A stretch of DNA of 64,000 nucleotides from Rebecca billardiae RCC1528 (lineage: Eukaryota; Haptophyta): the NCBI GenBank assembly GCA_965240325.2, contig OZ251222.1, positions 2,728,001 to 2,792,000 of the forward strand, read 5' to 3'. The notes beneath the pieces were generated by a model. That model was not told the origin of the DNA and ran no database searches. It was given only the letters and a program-made list of their open reading frames with translations. The position numbers and the translations under genes are program-made. Positions within the stretch are counted from its first letter, which is position 1, and every line of letters begins with the position of its first letter. Shown here one piece after another: positions 9,547 through 20,769 of the stretch.

Positions 9547-11184
9547 ATGTCCGCCGACGCGCGACTGCTCGATGACGCGGTCGCGGACGTGGGCCCGCCG
9601 CCGTTGCCGAGGACCTTCGCGGCGATCGCGCGCGGTATCGCGCGCATCGGCTGGCCCGTCTTCCTCTCCAACCTCGTCTACTCCGCCATGTCCTTCCTCA
9701 CCATCTGGCTGCTCGGCCGGACGGGCGACGAGCTCGTGCTTGCGAGCTTCAGCATGAGCTACGTCCTCGTGAACATCACGGGGCACAACGTGCTGTGGGG
9801 GCTGGGCTCGGCGTACGACACGTTCGCGTCGCAGGCCTACGGCGCGCGCGACTACACTCGGCTCGGCCTGGACGCGCAGCGCGTGTACCTCATCCTCACA
9901 TTAACGCTCTGCGTGCCCGTGACGGCGCTGTGGCTGTGGGCGACACCGCTGCTCGTGGCGCTCGGCCAGGAGGAGGCGGTGGCGCGGTCGACCTCGCGTT
10001 TCGCATGCATCCGCCTCCCCGGGCTGTACATCCAGGCCCTCATCTGCGTGCTCGTGAAGGGCCTGACCGCGATGGGCAAGACGCGCGCCATCCTTGCCGT
10101 CAACCTGGTCGCCCTCGTCCAGTCTGCCGCGCTCACGTGGCTGCTGATCGCGCAGCTGCGGCTGGGGCTCGACGGCGCGGCGTACGTGGCCACCGGCGTG
10201 GACCTGCTCACCGCCGTGCTGTACATCGCCGTCATCCTCACGGATGACGAGTGCCGCAAGTGCCTCCCGGCGCGCAGGCAGGGCTGCGGCGCAGCGCTGC
10301 GCGGCTGGGGCGGCTACCTGCGGCTCGCGCTGCCGTCGACGCTCATGTGCATGGCCGAGTGGATCTCGTGGGACGCCGTCACGTTCATGGCGGGGCTGAT
10401 CCGCCCGGACGCCGAGGGCGCGCTCGCGGCGCAGGCGCTGCTGCAGAACGTGATGGCCCTCGCGTACCTCCTCTCATACGCGCTGTGCCGCGGCACCGGC
10501 ACGCTCGTGGGCAACGCGCTCGGCGCGAACCAGCCGGCGGCCGCGGCCGCTGCCGCGCGCGTCGGCGCGGTCCTGACGTGCGGCTTGATGGTCGCGCAGT
10601 CCTTCGGGCTCTTCGCGCTGCGCCACGCGTGGGGCCGCCTCTTCCGCGCGGAGCCCGACGTGGGGCCGATCGTCGCGCGGCTGATGCCGTGGCTCGCGCT
10701 GTTTGCCATGCTCGACGGCGTGCAGATCACGCTGACCGGCGTCATCATGGGCGCGGGCAAGCAGCCGACGACGAGCGGCGTGGTGGTGGTCGCGTACTGG
10801 GTGCTTGGGCTCCCGCTCTCCGCCGTGGCCGCGTTCGTGTGGCCCGCGAACGGGCTGCTCGGCATCTGGTGGGGCATGCTGGTGGCGGTGGGCGCGCACG
10901 CGACGGCCTATTGCCTGATCTGCTTCGCGCCGCCGCGCTGCCTACCCGCCGCCATCGACTGGCACAAGGCGGCCGGTGCGGCGCAGGCACGACTGGCGGC
11001 CGAGCGCGACCTTCCGCGCGCGAGGCTGCCCAGCGGGGAGCAGGCTCCCGCCAGCGACCTGGTTGCCAGCGAATCGTCGCAGTACGTCCCACCGCCGGTG
11101 ACAGTGAGACCGTCCGGTGCCGGCGCACCAGCTCAGGCCATTGAGGATGACGGCGACGCCACGCCCGCTCCCGCAGCTGCCTAG
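9547..11184 (+). CDS. MATE-family multidrug/toxin extrusion transporter
   Basis: A single exon of 545 residues from the ATG at 9547. Twelve hydrophobic segments are visible, arranged as two similar halves, with a glycine in the loop after TM1 (LGRTGDELVLASFSMSY) and family-like stretches such as YDTFASQAYGARDY, VKGLTAMGKTRAILAVN and LTGVIMGAGKQPTTSG. MATE proteins export organic cations or metabolites in exchange for H+ or Na+ across the plasma or vacuolar membrane. The last 60 residues are hydrophilic and probably cytosolic. An in-frame extension to 9424 overlaps spacer repeats and is not favoured. It shares a divergent upstream region with the repeat protein on the other strand. Confidence 0.9.
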   Translation: MSADARLLDDAVADVGPPPLPRTFAAIARGIARIGWPVFLSNLVYSAMSFLTIWLLGRTGDELVLASFSMSYVLVNITGHNVLWGLGSAYDTFASQAYGARDYTRLGLDAQRVYLILTLTLCVPVTALWLWATPLLVALGQEEAVARSTSRFACIRLPGLYIQALICVLVKGLTAMGKTRAILAVNLVALVQSAALTWLLIAQLRLGLDGAAYVATGVDLLTAVLYIAVILTDDECRKCLPARRQGCGAALRGWGGYLRLALPSTLMCMAEWISWDAVTFMAGLIRPDAEGALAAQALLQNVMALAYLLSYALCRGTGTLVGNALGANQPAAAAAAARVGAVLTCGLMVAQSFGLFALRHAWGRLFRAEPDVGPIVARLMPWLALFAMLDGVQITLTGVIMGAGKQPTTSGVVVVAYWVLGLPLSAVAAFVWPANGLLGIWWGMLVAVGAHATAYCLICFAPPRCLPAAIDWHKAAGAAQARLAAERDLPRARLPSGEQAPASDLVASESSQYVPPPVTVRPSGAGAPAQAIEDDGDATPAPAAA

Positions 11185-11363
11185 ATAGCCCCGAGGGCCG
11201 AGGCCGGGCCACTGACGACGAAGATGACTGGTAACGGCGCCAGTGTCAGTAGCGCTTACATTAATGACCTGTCACTTAGAACTTTATGCGCTTAGCTGAG
11301 CTCGCGATGGGCGGAATAATAAACAAATTGTCGCGCTGCCCCGAAATTCATCAGCGTCGCAGC

Positions 11364-12213
11364 ATGGCGGTATCAGGGCACGCGGATGAGGGAAGCTCGG
11401 GTGAGGAGGGCCTTGGCCTGTTTGACGGCGCAGATGCTTTTGACTCACTCGAATACGCCGAGGTGCATGCAGATGACCTGCAGCCGTGGGATCGCTTGCT
11501 TAGAGAGCTGCTGGCGGCCGAGAGCGAGAGCGATGCTGCGCGGCTCGCGTGTCACCTGGCAGATCTGGCGAGGCACAAGTTCCATCAAGATCTGATGCGC
11601 GAGGCTGGTGTGATCGCCGGCGTGATGGAGGTGCTGCATGCACGGGACATGCACGATCTCAAGGCGACGCCCACGATCCGCCAGGGCCTCCGGTGCCTAC
11701 GTCATCTCACCTGCCCCAACTGGGAGAACCGTGAGGAGTTCCGTCTGCAAAGGGGCATCCCGCTCCTGGCTCGTGCGTTTGACTCGGTGGACGAGGCAGT
11801 CCAGGCTGAGGCCGCGCATGTCGTGAAGACAGTCGTGTACGCCCATGCCGTCAACCGCAACGGCATTCGCGAAGTGGGTGGGATCGAGGGGCTGATACGC
11901 GTGTTGCTGCAGGCGCGAACACCTGCGCCGCGATGGAAGGCTGCGGTGGCATTGTGCTCTGTGAGCTGCGCGAACCCGACCAATCGGGCTCTCATCCTGG
12001 ACAGCCCGGGCGCCATGGAGCAAATCGAAGCGCAGCTGAGCAACGTCGATTTCAAGGTGGCGGTCGGCCTGAGGGCGCTGCGGAAGCATGCGCTTCGACG
12101 AGCTGCCATGGCTGGTGGGCAGTCCAATGTCAATGGCGGTCGGGGCGGCGGCCACGATACCGATGCGTCCGAGAGCGAGGAAAATGACGATGTTCAAGGC
12201 ATTGGCGACGGCG

Positions 12214-12245
<32 letters not shown>

Positions 12246-12254
12246 AGCAGATGA
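11364..12254 (+). CDS. Armadillo-like repeat protein with acidic tail
   Basis: The frame gives 296 residues from the Met at 11364 (an in-frame Met lies at 11286 in AT-richer DNA). Helical repeats typical of armadillo folds follow one another: ARLACHLADLARHKFHQDLM, TIRQGLRCLRHLTCPNWENR, AVQAEAAHVVKTVVYAHAVN and RWKAAVALCSVSCANPTNRA, with GIEGLIRVLLQ and GAMEQIEAQLSN linkers. This is similar to the Hsp70 nucleotide-exchange factor type (FES1/HSPBP1/SIL1), in which four armadillo repeats grip the Hsp70 ATPase domain. That match is plausible but not proven. The protein ends in an acidic run encoded by a GAC repeat. Confidence 0.65.
12216..12245 (+). repeat. GAC trinucleotide repeat (10 units) inside a coding region
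   Basis: Ten GAC units encode a run of Asp near the C-terminus of the armadillo-like protein. Length variation between strains would be expected. Confidence 0.9.
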
Positions 12255-12927
12255 TGACGCACAGGCGCAGCGAGGCGCGCCGCTTGGCTGCAGTTGCTGC
12301 CTGGCAGCCCGTCTGATGCCGTCAGATGACTCAGATGTGACTGCGGCGACTGCGCCCGGTGGCGGTGGCGCCGATAACTACTCAAACTAGCGGCGACGAC
12401 GATACATGTCACGCAGGCGATACTAAGGTGTCACACCAGCAATTGCAGACGTGATACTATCTCCAGGCTCCAGCACCGCCGTGCCGCACCCGGCCGGCCG
12501 CGCTCGGTCCGCCGCGGCGGGGCCTTCGCGCGGAGGCTGAGCCGCCGTGAGCGGACTCTGCCGTCCCGCCCGCGCGGGGCGCGGACTGTAGTGTGATTGA
12601 TTGAGTCTGTGTGAGTGAGTCACTCTGCTGACTGCCGCTGCCTGCTGCTAAGGCCCGAGGCAGGTGACCACGCGCCTACCGGCACTGATGCGGCAGTGAA
12701 CGTATACGCGACGGTACGCCACGGTACAGTGTAGGATCCGGCGTATATGGCACTATCACCGTATCATGCGGACCGCGCGTGCGGGCCGTGGCGCTCGCCA
12801 GAGGGGCGGCGGAACTGGCGTCGCGGGCGCACGCTGACGGGCCCGGCAAGGCACCCCGCATCTGCGCATCTGGCTCGCCGCCGTCCGCCGACTGACGCCA
12901 GATGCATCCAGCTCCAGACCAGTCCGA
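12255..12927. other. Tail-to-tail spacer
   Basis: Lies between the ends of two convergent genes. A short GC-rich palindromic stretch at about 12490-12590 is visible; no gene is supported. Confidence 0.5.
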
Positions 12928-14482
12928 CTACAAGCTCTGGTCAAAGACGAGACCGAGGACAGTGATGTCGTCGACGGTGCCTTCATTCTGCAGCCACCGT
13001 TCGTTGCCTGCGCGCGCGCGCCACCCCGGGGCCGGTTGTGGGCGCCGATATCAGAGGGCGCCCGTGGGGCCCGCCGCGAGGGACGCGCGCGCGCGCACAT
13101 TCGATGACGAGTGCGTCGACGGCCTCGTAGAATGAGCGCTTGCCCGTGGTCATCTCCGTGTCGATAAACTCGACGCACTCCTGGTCGTCCATGAACTCCC
13201 ACACGCCATCCGACGCAATCAGCATGAAGGAGAGGTCGGGTGTGCGCTCGAAGTGCTGGAGCTCAGGCTCTGCGATGATGCCGACCTGCGCTGCCACCTT
13301 GTCGCCGAACGAGCGCGACATAGCTGCTCGTGGCGCGCCACGCAGCGTCGAGCGGTGTGGGGTGCGCGTGAACGGGGCCTGCGGCGCGGCGCGCTCGCTC
13401 GATCGCAACACCGCGCGTGCAGCGCGCCGCACCGATGCCTGGCGTGTCCTCGTCCCTGAGCCAGACGCGGTAGATGTGATCGAGATCCGAGCCGGCCCAT
13501 GGCGCCACCCTGCCGCCGCGGCCGATGATCCGCGCCTTCTCCTGCGGCAGGTCCGGCTTATGGTCGATCGTGAGCGCCTTTGCGGTGTACTTGACCGTGT
13601 CCCCGCTGGTCGACTTGTAGGCCGCGATGCAGCGCGAGTCGCCCACGTTCGCCGTGACGATCGCGTTGTCGAGCAGCAGCACCGAGCAGCAGGTCGAGCC
13701 GCTGAGCGACGTGTCGATCGGCGTCGAGTTCAGGTGCGAGTTCGTCTCGAGGAACGCGCTCTTGAGCATCTTTGCCAGGCTCGTCTTCGAGCCGCGCGCA
13801 CCAGGGAGCTCCTTCCGCAGCATGTCGGGCAGCTTCGTCATCAGGTACTCGGCGACCATGTCGCCCGACTGGCCGTGTCCGTCGAACACGACGAAGAACC
13901 CCTGCGCAGCGCGGCGCAGGGCGAGAGGTCGCCCACGGGGGCGGGAGGGGTCTCAGCATGGCACAGTCTGTGCAGGGGCACGCGCGGCCACACGGCGCTC
14001 ACAGTCTTTGGGTCGGTGAAGCACGCGTCGGCGAAGAAGCCGTCCTGGTTCCGCTTCTTCTTCTTGGAGACGTCGAGGCCGACCATGCTGACGGATGCGA
14101 CGTGCTTGAGACCCAGCTCGCTCGCCCCCTTGTCACCCGCGCCCTTGTTCGCGGCCTTCTTCTCGCGCATCACGACTTCAGACAACGACACCTTGTCATC
14201 CTTCTTATTCGTCTGCTGGCCCACCTCGGCCATCGCCTTCGCCGTGTTGGCGTCGGGGATGAGCGTCAGCCTCCTCGCCGCCGCCTGATCGTTCCCGGCG
14301 CCGGCCGAGGCTGACTGGTTCGTGTGCGCAGAGACAGAGCGGGAGGACCCGGCCGTTGTTGGCTCGGTGTTGTAATATTCGGGGGGTGGAGGAGCGCCGT
14401 TGACAGAGGCCCGGCGGGTGGGCCTCGGCAACACGTAGGCGGGGGCCGAGCTCGCCTTAGAGGTGCTCTGTCCGCACCCCAT
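12928..14482 (-). CDS. PP2C-family Ser/Thr phosphatase, likely N-myristoylated (4 exons)
   Basis: Exons 14482-14003, 13901-13433, 13323-13099 and 13007-12928 join in phase (0, 1, 1) to 417 residues. Introns are 14002-13902 (GTGAGC), 13432-13324 (GTGCGG) and 13098-13008 (GTGCGC), all ending in AG. The start MGCGQS is a strong N-myristoylation plus palmitoylation signal, which is why I prefer it to an in-frame Met at 14599. PP2C motifs appear in order: KRNQDGFFA, FVVFDGHGQSGDM, GSTCCSVLLLDNAIVTANVG, LTIDHKPDLP, AMSRSFGDK, IASDGVWEFMDDQE and VDDITVLGLVFD. All the metal-binding Asp residues of the family are present, so it should be active. It probably acts at a membrane; its substrate is unknown. 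Confidence 0.93.
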
Positions 14483-16464
14483 GCCTCTCACGAACGCCGC
14501 AGGAAGCGCGCGCCGCACGGCCGCCTGGCGAATGGTGCTCTTTGGAGCCCTCCTAAGCCCGACGCGCGCGAGCTGGTGAGCAGCCCTGAAGATGCCCAAA
14601 GCTGATGGACATTTACGATCACGAGGTGGGTACTGTCATGATGGCTCTCAACTTTCCCCTATTACGTTTCTGATGGGATTTGCCGATTGCCGGATCTCCA
14701 GATCGATATCTTGAGTAGGAAACTGCTGGTCGTTATGGCGGTTACAATACTTCCGCTTTTTGCTTTGACCGACGGAAGTCACGACCGCCATGGCCGCCAG
14801 CGGCCGCCCGGCTGCCAGCCTTTAGGAGGGCCCACTCATAAGCCTTGCACGCGTTCCCAACGGCGTTGTATATCGGCTCGGGCTCTCTATAGTGCAGCCT
14901 AGACGGATTGACCATGTCTTGTTGTATGCCTCGTCCCTGGCTGCCCAGCAGTCCGGCACGCCACGGATGGCACGGGATGGAGCGCTCGTGCCGACCGACG
15001 AGATAGCATGCGCACCAAGCTATGATACCGGAAAGGCGAGGTTTGGCGAGGCATCTGGCGTAGAGAAGTAGTACCACCACTCGAGTTGTACTCTTCGTGC
15101 TGCCGATGCTGGCGGATCCCGAGATATGCTGCCGCTGAGCACGGATGCACCGAGTGGCAGCAGCGGGCTCGTGCCATCTGACCGGAGCGGCCAAGGCGTC
15201 ACCGCTGCCGCGGTAAGCCTGCGGCGAGAGACACTAGTGTCACTTCTGTGAGATTTCACACACGAGTCCGGACTGCCGGCTGCTGGCGGCAGCGCCGCGC
15301 GCTGCCGCCGCGACTGTGCCAAGGCATCAATGGCGCGTGATTACCATAGTGATGCCATGGCTGTCCAGGCATTGTCAATGGTAATCACGCGCCCGCGCCG
15401 CGATGCACACTCGTGTCTCGTCTCGGAGTCAGCGGATGAATAGTGCGAGTCGTCAGTGAGTCTAGTAGTACTAGCTGCTAGCTTACGACTACGACAGTGA
15501 GTTTTAGCTCAGTTACAGTCTGCGAATTCCCGGAATAATGCTACTGGCGTACTGCTGCTAGTACGTAGCAGAGTACTCCACGGTAAATAGTGGGCGGTGG
15601 GCAGCGTGCATCTGTCAGTCATCAAGCAGTGTCACATTATCAGTTTCAGTGTCATGGCGTCACAGCCGGCGAGTCCGGTCACTGTGTTACTGTGACCCGC
15701 GCGCGGCAGATACTATGACAGCGGCGGGAGTCACAGCCGCGGGGAGTCGTCTTAGGCCAACAAACTACTGTTACTACTAGCTGCTGTGAATAACTAAGCA
15801 TATTCTACTTCTAGCTCAAGCCGACGCAATACTGTAGTCGCGTATACTCGAATAGACTGTCGATATATATATATCTACTACAGTTCTACTGATTATGATA
15901 ATAACTACTACGGCGCCGCGGGTCCCGGGAGCCCTCATTGATTAGACACACTTAAAATCACTAATAATCCGTATAATCGGACTCAGTCCGTTGTGCTACA
16001 GCATCAGTCTTAATGATGTTACAAGACTGTAGCGAATGAGATACAGGCGCCGGGCTTTCGCTCGGATGGCACGGCATTGCGAGTCGCGAGACCGCTCGCG
16101 GTTGGGTCATCGAGTTCGACTTTGTAGTTTGTGTCACTTGCGAGAGGTCGCTCAGCCACGTCGCCCTGCAGCCCCACCTCCTCGGCGCCTCCGGCCAAGT
16201 CAGAGCTCGGACGACCGAAGGCAGACAGCGCTCACGCGCGATCGGCGCGCCAAACTCCGAAGGGGGCGGGCCAGCAACGGCGACCGGTGGCGTCGCAGCT
16301 GCTCGGGAGCACGAAGCCAACGTGGGATCGGATGAACGTGTGTGTGCAGCCGTCGCGCCAAGTTGTCGCGACGAGATGACGGGCACGGAGCCCCCCGCAG
16401 CACGTCGCCACGGCGGGCGAGCGGCGAGGAGCGGCCGCACGCGCGCGCGGTGGCAGCTCGGCGC
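14483..16464. other. 2-kb gene-free spacer
   Basis: No supported coding frame. The composition is mixed and several open frames under 160 codons look random. A strong inverted repeat sits at 15332-15393, and AT-rich words lie around 15780-15960. Confidence 0.5.
15332..15393. repeat. Perfect 16-bp inverted repeat with 30-bp loop
   Basis: Positions 15332-15347 (GGCGCGTGATTACCAT) are exactly complementary to 15378-15393. A nested pair, 15323-15329 with 15350-15356, overlaps the left arm. It may be a small hairpin element or a MITE remnant. No gene lies near. Confidence 0.85.
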
Positions 16465-18232
16465 TCACGCCCTCGACTCCGTCGCCGAGCCGAACTTGCC
16501 CGCCTCGACGGTGCGGCCGCGGAAGTAGCCGAGGTAGCCGCACACGATCGCCGCGAGGCAGACCGCCGCCGAGAGAACGATGGAGACGATGAGCAGCTCC
16601 GTCGAGATGGCGGTCGTCACGGCCTCAACCTCCGAGGGTGGCGGCATCGGCGGTGGCGGCGCCGGCGGCGGCGAGCTCGGCGAGCTGCTCGGCGGCGGCG
16701 AAGCGGTGTCCGGGCACGCCTCGCGGTCGGCGAGCGGCGTCATCTTGTTGGCGTACTCGAGGTCGTCCGTGTTGATGTTGTGGATCACCCTGATCATGTC
16801 CTGCAGCACGAGGTGCGGGTTGACCACGCCGGCCTCGTAGAAGTTGGACGAGACCCAGCCCCCGCCCGTCACGCGCGACTGCGCGAGCCAGAGGAACACG
16901 CGGTCGCACTTGACGGCCTTCGCGTGCTTCAGCCAGCTGCGGTAGCTGGTGAGCGTGTTCGGGTCGTCCTCGCTCTCCGCGCCGAGCCACACGTCCGTGT
17001 TCATCAGCACGGCCTGCTCCTCCGCCTCCGTCGTAGACGAGGACGAGCTGTACGAGTTGGGCACCGCGTAGTTTGCGATCGCGTCACGGATCAGCTGCGC
17101 CTGGTACGTCTGGTTGCCCGAGGGGTAGAAGATGTAGTTGCCCGGGTTCGCCCAGTCCGCGAAGCTGCGCGCGCGAGCGCGCGCGGAGGGGCGGGGGGGG
17201 GGGGGGGCGAGCGCGCCGCGACAAGCGGGGTGAGCGTCAGCGCGCGAGGGCACTTCTTCTGCGCGCGCTGGGCGCGCGGGCTCGGCTCGCGCGCGCGCGC
17301 ATCGCGCGCGGCCCGCACTATTGCCCGTTGATGACCGTCGGCCGCTCGTCGCTGCCCACAAAGTCGGCCGCAGTCTGGCTCATCTGGTAGTACTGCGACT
17401 TGATGGTGGTGAAGATGGTGTTTGCCTCCTCGTGCTTGCCCACGAGCATGCCGATCACCTTGATCCACTCAGCGCGGCCGAGCGGCGTCGTCTCACGCGA
17501 CTCGTCGATCAGCACGACACGGTCAGCCTGCCCCTCGCCGTCAAACCCGGTGTCCGCTCCACTGTACGAGAAGCTGTCGACGAGGTGGGCGGTGGCGTCC
17601 ACCGCGGCGAACTCGCTGTACGCGGAGGACGCGCTCGGCTCGACCACGCCGTTGTCGCTCAGGTACGTGCGCACCGTCTCCGAGAAGATGTTGTCCTGGC
17701 TGGCGAACGCCGTCACCTTCTGATACGCGTCGAGCTTCTCGAGGAACGCCATGACGACGGTGCTCGAGGTGGTGAGGGTGGCGTCATCGACGCTGAAGAC
17801 GCGCGCAGTCGGGTGAGCCGCCTGGGCATCCGTCGGGTCCGGGTTCTTCGTGAACACGTACTTCAGCTCGGACCTCCCAAAGGTTGCGTCGGCAAACACG
17901 GTGAGCACGATCAGCTCCTCGTCATCTGCAGTGCCCGCACCCTTCTCGAGCAGGTCGCTCTCGAAGTCGAAGGTGGACGCGTGCTCGGCCTCAAATGTCA
18001 CCCCAAACGAGAACTGTGCGCTCGCCACCGCGGCACAGCCGCTCAGCAGAGCCAGCAGCGTACGGGCCTGCGCGCGCGCCACCACATGCACGCGGACGCG
18101 ATCAGGCCCCGTCAATGCACAGCATGCCACGACAAGATGCGCGCGTGCGGCGCAAAGGCGGTCGGGGCAAGCAAACGTGTCGGGCAGGCACACAAGCGCA
18201 GCCAGCGCCGCAACAGCTCGGCCCCGCCTCAT
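16465..18232 (-). CDS. Membrane-anchored periplasmic-binding-like protein (metal/siderophore receptor type, 2 exons)
   Basis: Exons 18232-17319 and 17164-16465 join across a 154-nt intron (GTGCGG...GCAG, with a C15 tract before the acceptor) to 537 residues. A signal-like stretch (RTLLALLSGCAAVASAQ) precedes the mature part. The core resembles TroA/BtuF-type substrate-binding proteins of bacterial iron or metal ABC transporters: VVLIDESRETTPLGRAEW, KVIGMLVGKHEEANTIF, a TVINGQYFADWANPGNY stretch rebuilt by splicing, and LIRDAIANYAV. A proline-rich linker and a C-terminal membrane helix (ELLIVSIVLSAAVCLAAIV) follow. I infer a cell-surface receptor facing outward. The start is uncertain: the first 55 residues look partly intronic, so a further 5' intron ending near 18073 is possible. 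Confidence 0.65.
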
Positions 18233-18588
18233 CCGCGAGGCTGCTCACCGTCGACATCGTCTCGGGCAGACTGGCAGGCTGATTGCGGCCGTGCACGTGT
18301 TTGCGACGGGCTACCGACGAGCGGGACTCGGGCGGGTACGAACCAGGGCGCGCGGCCGCCCGGGCGGGCGCGGCTCCCGCCACGTGCCGTGTGCAGACCG
18401 AAACCTATGAACCGCCCCGAATAATGAACCGACAGATGAAGTCATAGGAAAGTGGAAGTCCAAGACTACCCCATAAGTACTGGAACGACATGGCGCGCGG
18501 TTGAGAATCTCTCGCGAGATCCCGAGTTGTCGTCGCGAATGCCAGAAGAAATCAATACTGGTAACGCCAAAAATCTTGTCGCGCCAGC
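18233..18588. promoter_or_regulatory. Divergent intergenic region
   Basis: 356 bp between the divergent starts at 18232 and 18589. It should hold both promoters by position. No specific element was recognised. Confidence 0.35.
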
Positions 18589-18990
18589 ATGGCGATCTCC
18601 GTGCGACAGCTCGCCGCACTGGCCTTCTGCACGGTCATCACTGTGGTGTTGTACATCTTGCCGCTCGTCCTTCAGCCGCACGCGTGGTGGTCTCTGCTTG
18701 GTCTTCTTCCTATCCTCTTCCTCCCCGTGCCGTGGATCATCTTTGGCTCACCGCGCGACGCACTCGGCTTCAGCTCGCCCGATGCTGACGCAGGCGTGCG
18801 CTGGGCAGAGTTCCTCACAGCCTTTTTTGCCTCTGGCGTATTGGGGATCCCGTTCATTCTGTGGCACACCCATCTGATACCGACACTGGCCCTCATTCTC
18901 AACCTCTCAGGCTCATTCGTCTGCCTGTGCACCGTGTCGCTCTTCGCGTTTTGGCAGAGCCGAGACGTTGAAGGCTGGCATTTCATGTAG
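18589..18990 (+). CDS. Vps55 / LEPROT (OB-RGRP) family membrane protein
   Basis: A single exon of 133 residues, the usual length for the family. Four hydrophobic segments are visible: LAALAFCTVITVVLYILPL, WWSLLGLLPILFLPVPWII, AEFLTAFFASGVLGIPFIL and LILNLSGSFVCLCTVSLFAF. The family pattern of a proline pair after TM2, an acidic residue at the start of TM3 and a GxP near its end can be seen. Vps55 works in late-endosome-to-vacuole traffic, and LEPROT proteins control surface levels of receptors. The gene is divergent from the receptor-like gene on the other strand. Confidence 0.8.
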   Translation: MAISVRQLAALAFCTVITVVLYILPLVLQPHAWWSLLGLLPILFLPVPWIIFGSPRDALGFSSPDADAGVRWAEFLTAFFASGVLGIPFILWHTHLIPTLALILNLSGSFVCLCTVSLFAFWQSRDVEGWHFM

Positions 18991-20180
18991 CACGCTCGGT
19001 CAACGGGGGCGTCAAGCGCTCGATCGTTCTCCTAGCTGCAGTGACGCCGCGGTGCGGTGCACCTTACGCGCTCCTGAAGGGACGGTACTGATCTGGATGG
19101 TCATCGCCATCACGTGATCTGAATCGGTTTCACGCGGTTGGCCGCGGACGATCACGGTGACAATCAGGTGAGATCGCGGGGCGGTGACGCCGCAGGCTGC
19201 TGCTACTCGTGGGACCCGGTCGCCAGATCAGGCATTTTTCAGGCGCCAGGACTGAGTCAGATCTGAATCAGCAGTCAGTGTCACATATGATGCGGACGAA
19301 GAGAGAGCCATGGCTGAGTCGCAGATGATCCGGCGGGATCGGCGATCGGACTAAGACGTCACGCTGACGTCTTATAGCTAAGACGCGGAGTCGGATATCT
19401 GACTATCCGGGGCTGAATCACTGCTGAAGTTCAAGTTGCGGCCTGACTCCGACGATGGAATACTACAGTATTGATGATGCATTCATTGCTAATCGCGACC
19501 GTACGCGCGTATACAGTTTAATTCGGTTCCGGGTTCGGATGACTCGTCGTCGTGAGTCGTCGTCATCAGCAGAATCTGAACCGAAGATTTCATATCGTCA
19601 GAGTCGTCTCACTACTAGGTCTAGTTGAGCCACAGCTAGCTATTTAACCCCGGACCTGCTGCATGATGCTGTGACGGTGCTGCCTGCCAAGGTCTAAGTG
19701 ACCGTCACTGAATCCTGACGCCTGCCTCGTCTGTCGTCATGCGCCTGCTGTTACGCTAATAACAAAAAGTCTCACAGCAGCAGATATTCGACCGTAGTGT
19801 TACTATTAGATGCCATCCGTGCTGACGAGACGAGACGAGACGAGAATGAAGAAGTAGAGAGACTGAGGCTAGCTGGACGAGAGTAGCTAGTTAGAGACAG
19901 AGACTAGGCTACGTACTCACGTATATATATATACTGCAGTCGTCTGAGAGATTGGTCGGAGATCGATTGTAATTATAGACGAGTCGTCAGCCTGCTCAGC
20001 ATTGAGAGTCCGAGAGAGTCCGTCAGCTAAGTTGTACTAGTCGTAGCTAGTAAGTCAGCTAGAGACGTCGCCTCGGCATAGTCGAACTCATCCGGAGACA
20101 GTCGACTCGACCAGCAGAGAGACGAGGATCATTAACGGATGGATGACTAGACCGCGCCACTGGCCGGCAAGATATTATAT

Positions 20181-20229
20181 TGTCGGAGGGGTTGAAATGC
20201 CCGAAACGACTGAGCTAAATCGGTTCGCG
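20181..20229 (+). repeat. Direct repeat, left copy
   Basis: Begins with TGTCGGAGGGGTTGAAA and ends with CTGAGCTAAATCGGTTCGCG. The same blocks return in the same order at 20770-20835 with an extra 12-17 bases in the middle. It is followed at once by ATAACCGTAAGTC, one arm of an imperfect inverted repeat. Confidence 0.8.
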
Positions 20230-20769
20230 CATAACCGTAAGTCCCCTGTTGGACACCCCGCGAGGGGCTGTACAGTTTACTAAGAATAAGAGACGCACAC
20301 AGCTCGAGATACAGTAGTCCTGTCCACAGTGTCTGACGGATTTGTTGTCGAGGTTTTCCTCTCCCCGCCTGGTCTCTCCCAGGTGTTTCGCCCTGCGTGC
20401 GTCTGCTCTGTGGCTTCGTAGAGGCTCCGCGTCTTTTGTGGGCGGTGAGCCCTTCTTGCTGTGCTGTGGCTTTGTGAGGCTCTTTTTGTGTCTTTGTTGT
20501 TGACCCGGGCGACTGTACCCGGAGGTTGCGCGTCGCGGACCGTGCTCGTTTTTCTGTCGTCTTTCTTTGTCGTGGTCATCTCCTTTGTGCTCCCCTCTTT
20601 TTTGTTCGTCTTTTATTTGCCGACTCCTCGCTTTTCATCCCCCCCCGGAGCCGCGAGGCTCTCGCGAGGTCGAAAGCGCTTCGCCTGAAAGGCCAAGCGT
20701 TCTTATGCCTGCGTGTCGGTCGCTGGATGATGATTATATTTATTCGAACTACAGGTGACTTTACGGTTG
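20230..20769. mobile_element. Possible inserted element between direct repeats
   Basis: About 540 bp lie between the two direct repeats. The ends read ATAACCGTAAGTC and GACTTTACGGTTGT, an imperfect inverted repeat of about 13 bp. The interior is T-rich on the plus strand (20440-20640) and differs clearly from neighbouring DNA. No transposase is encoded; the only frame of note is a 99-codon minus frame (20280-20579), rich in Thr, Arg and Lys, that I do not trust. It could be a non-autonomous DNA element, a solo LTR-like structure, or an RNA gene. Confidence 0.35.

Noticed and set aside
20280-20579. 99-codon minus frame rich in Thr, Lys and Arg
   Set aside because: It lies inside the repeat-bounded element, has no recognisable motif, and its composition follows from the T-rich opposite strand.
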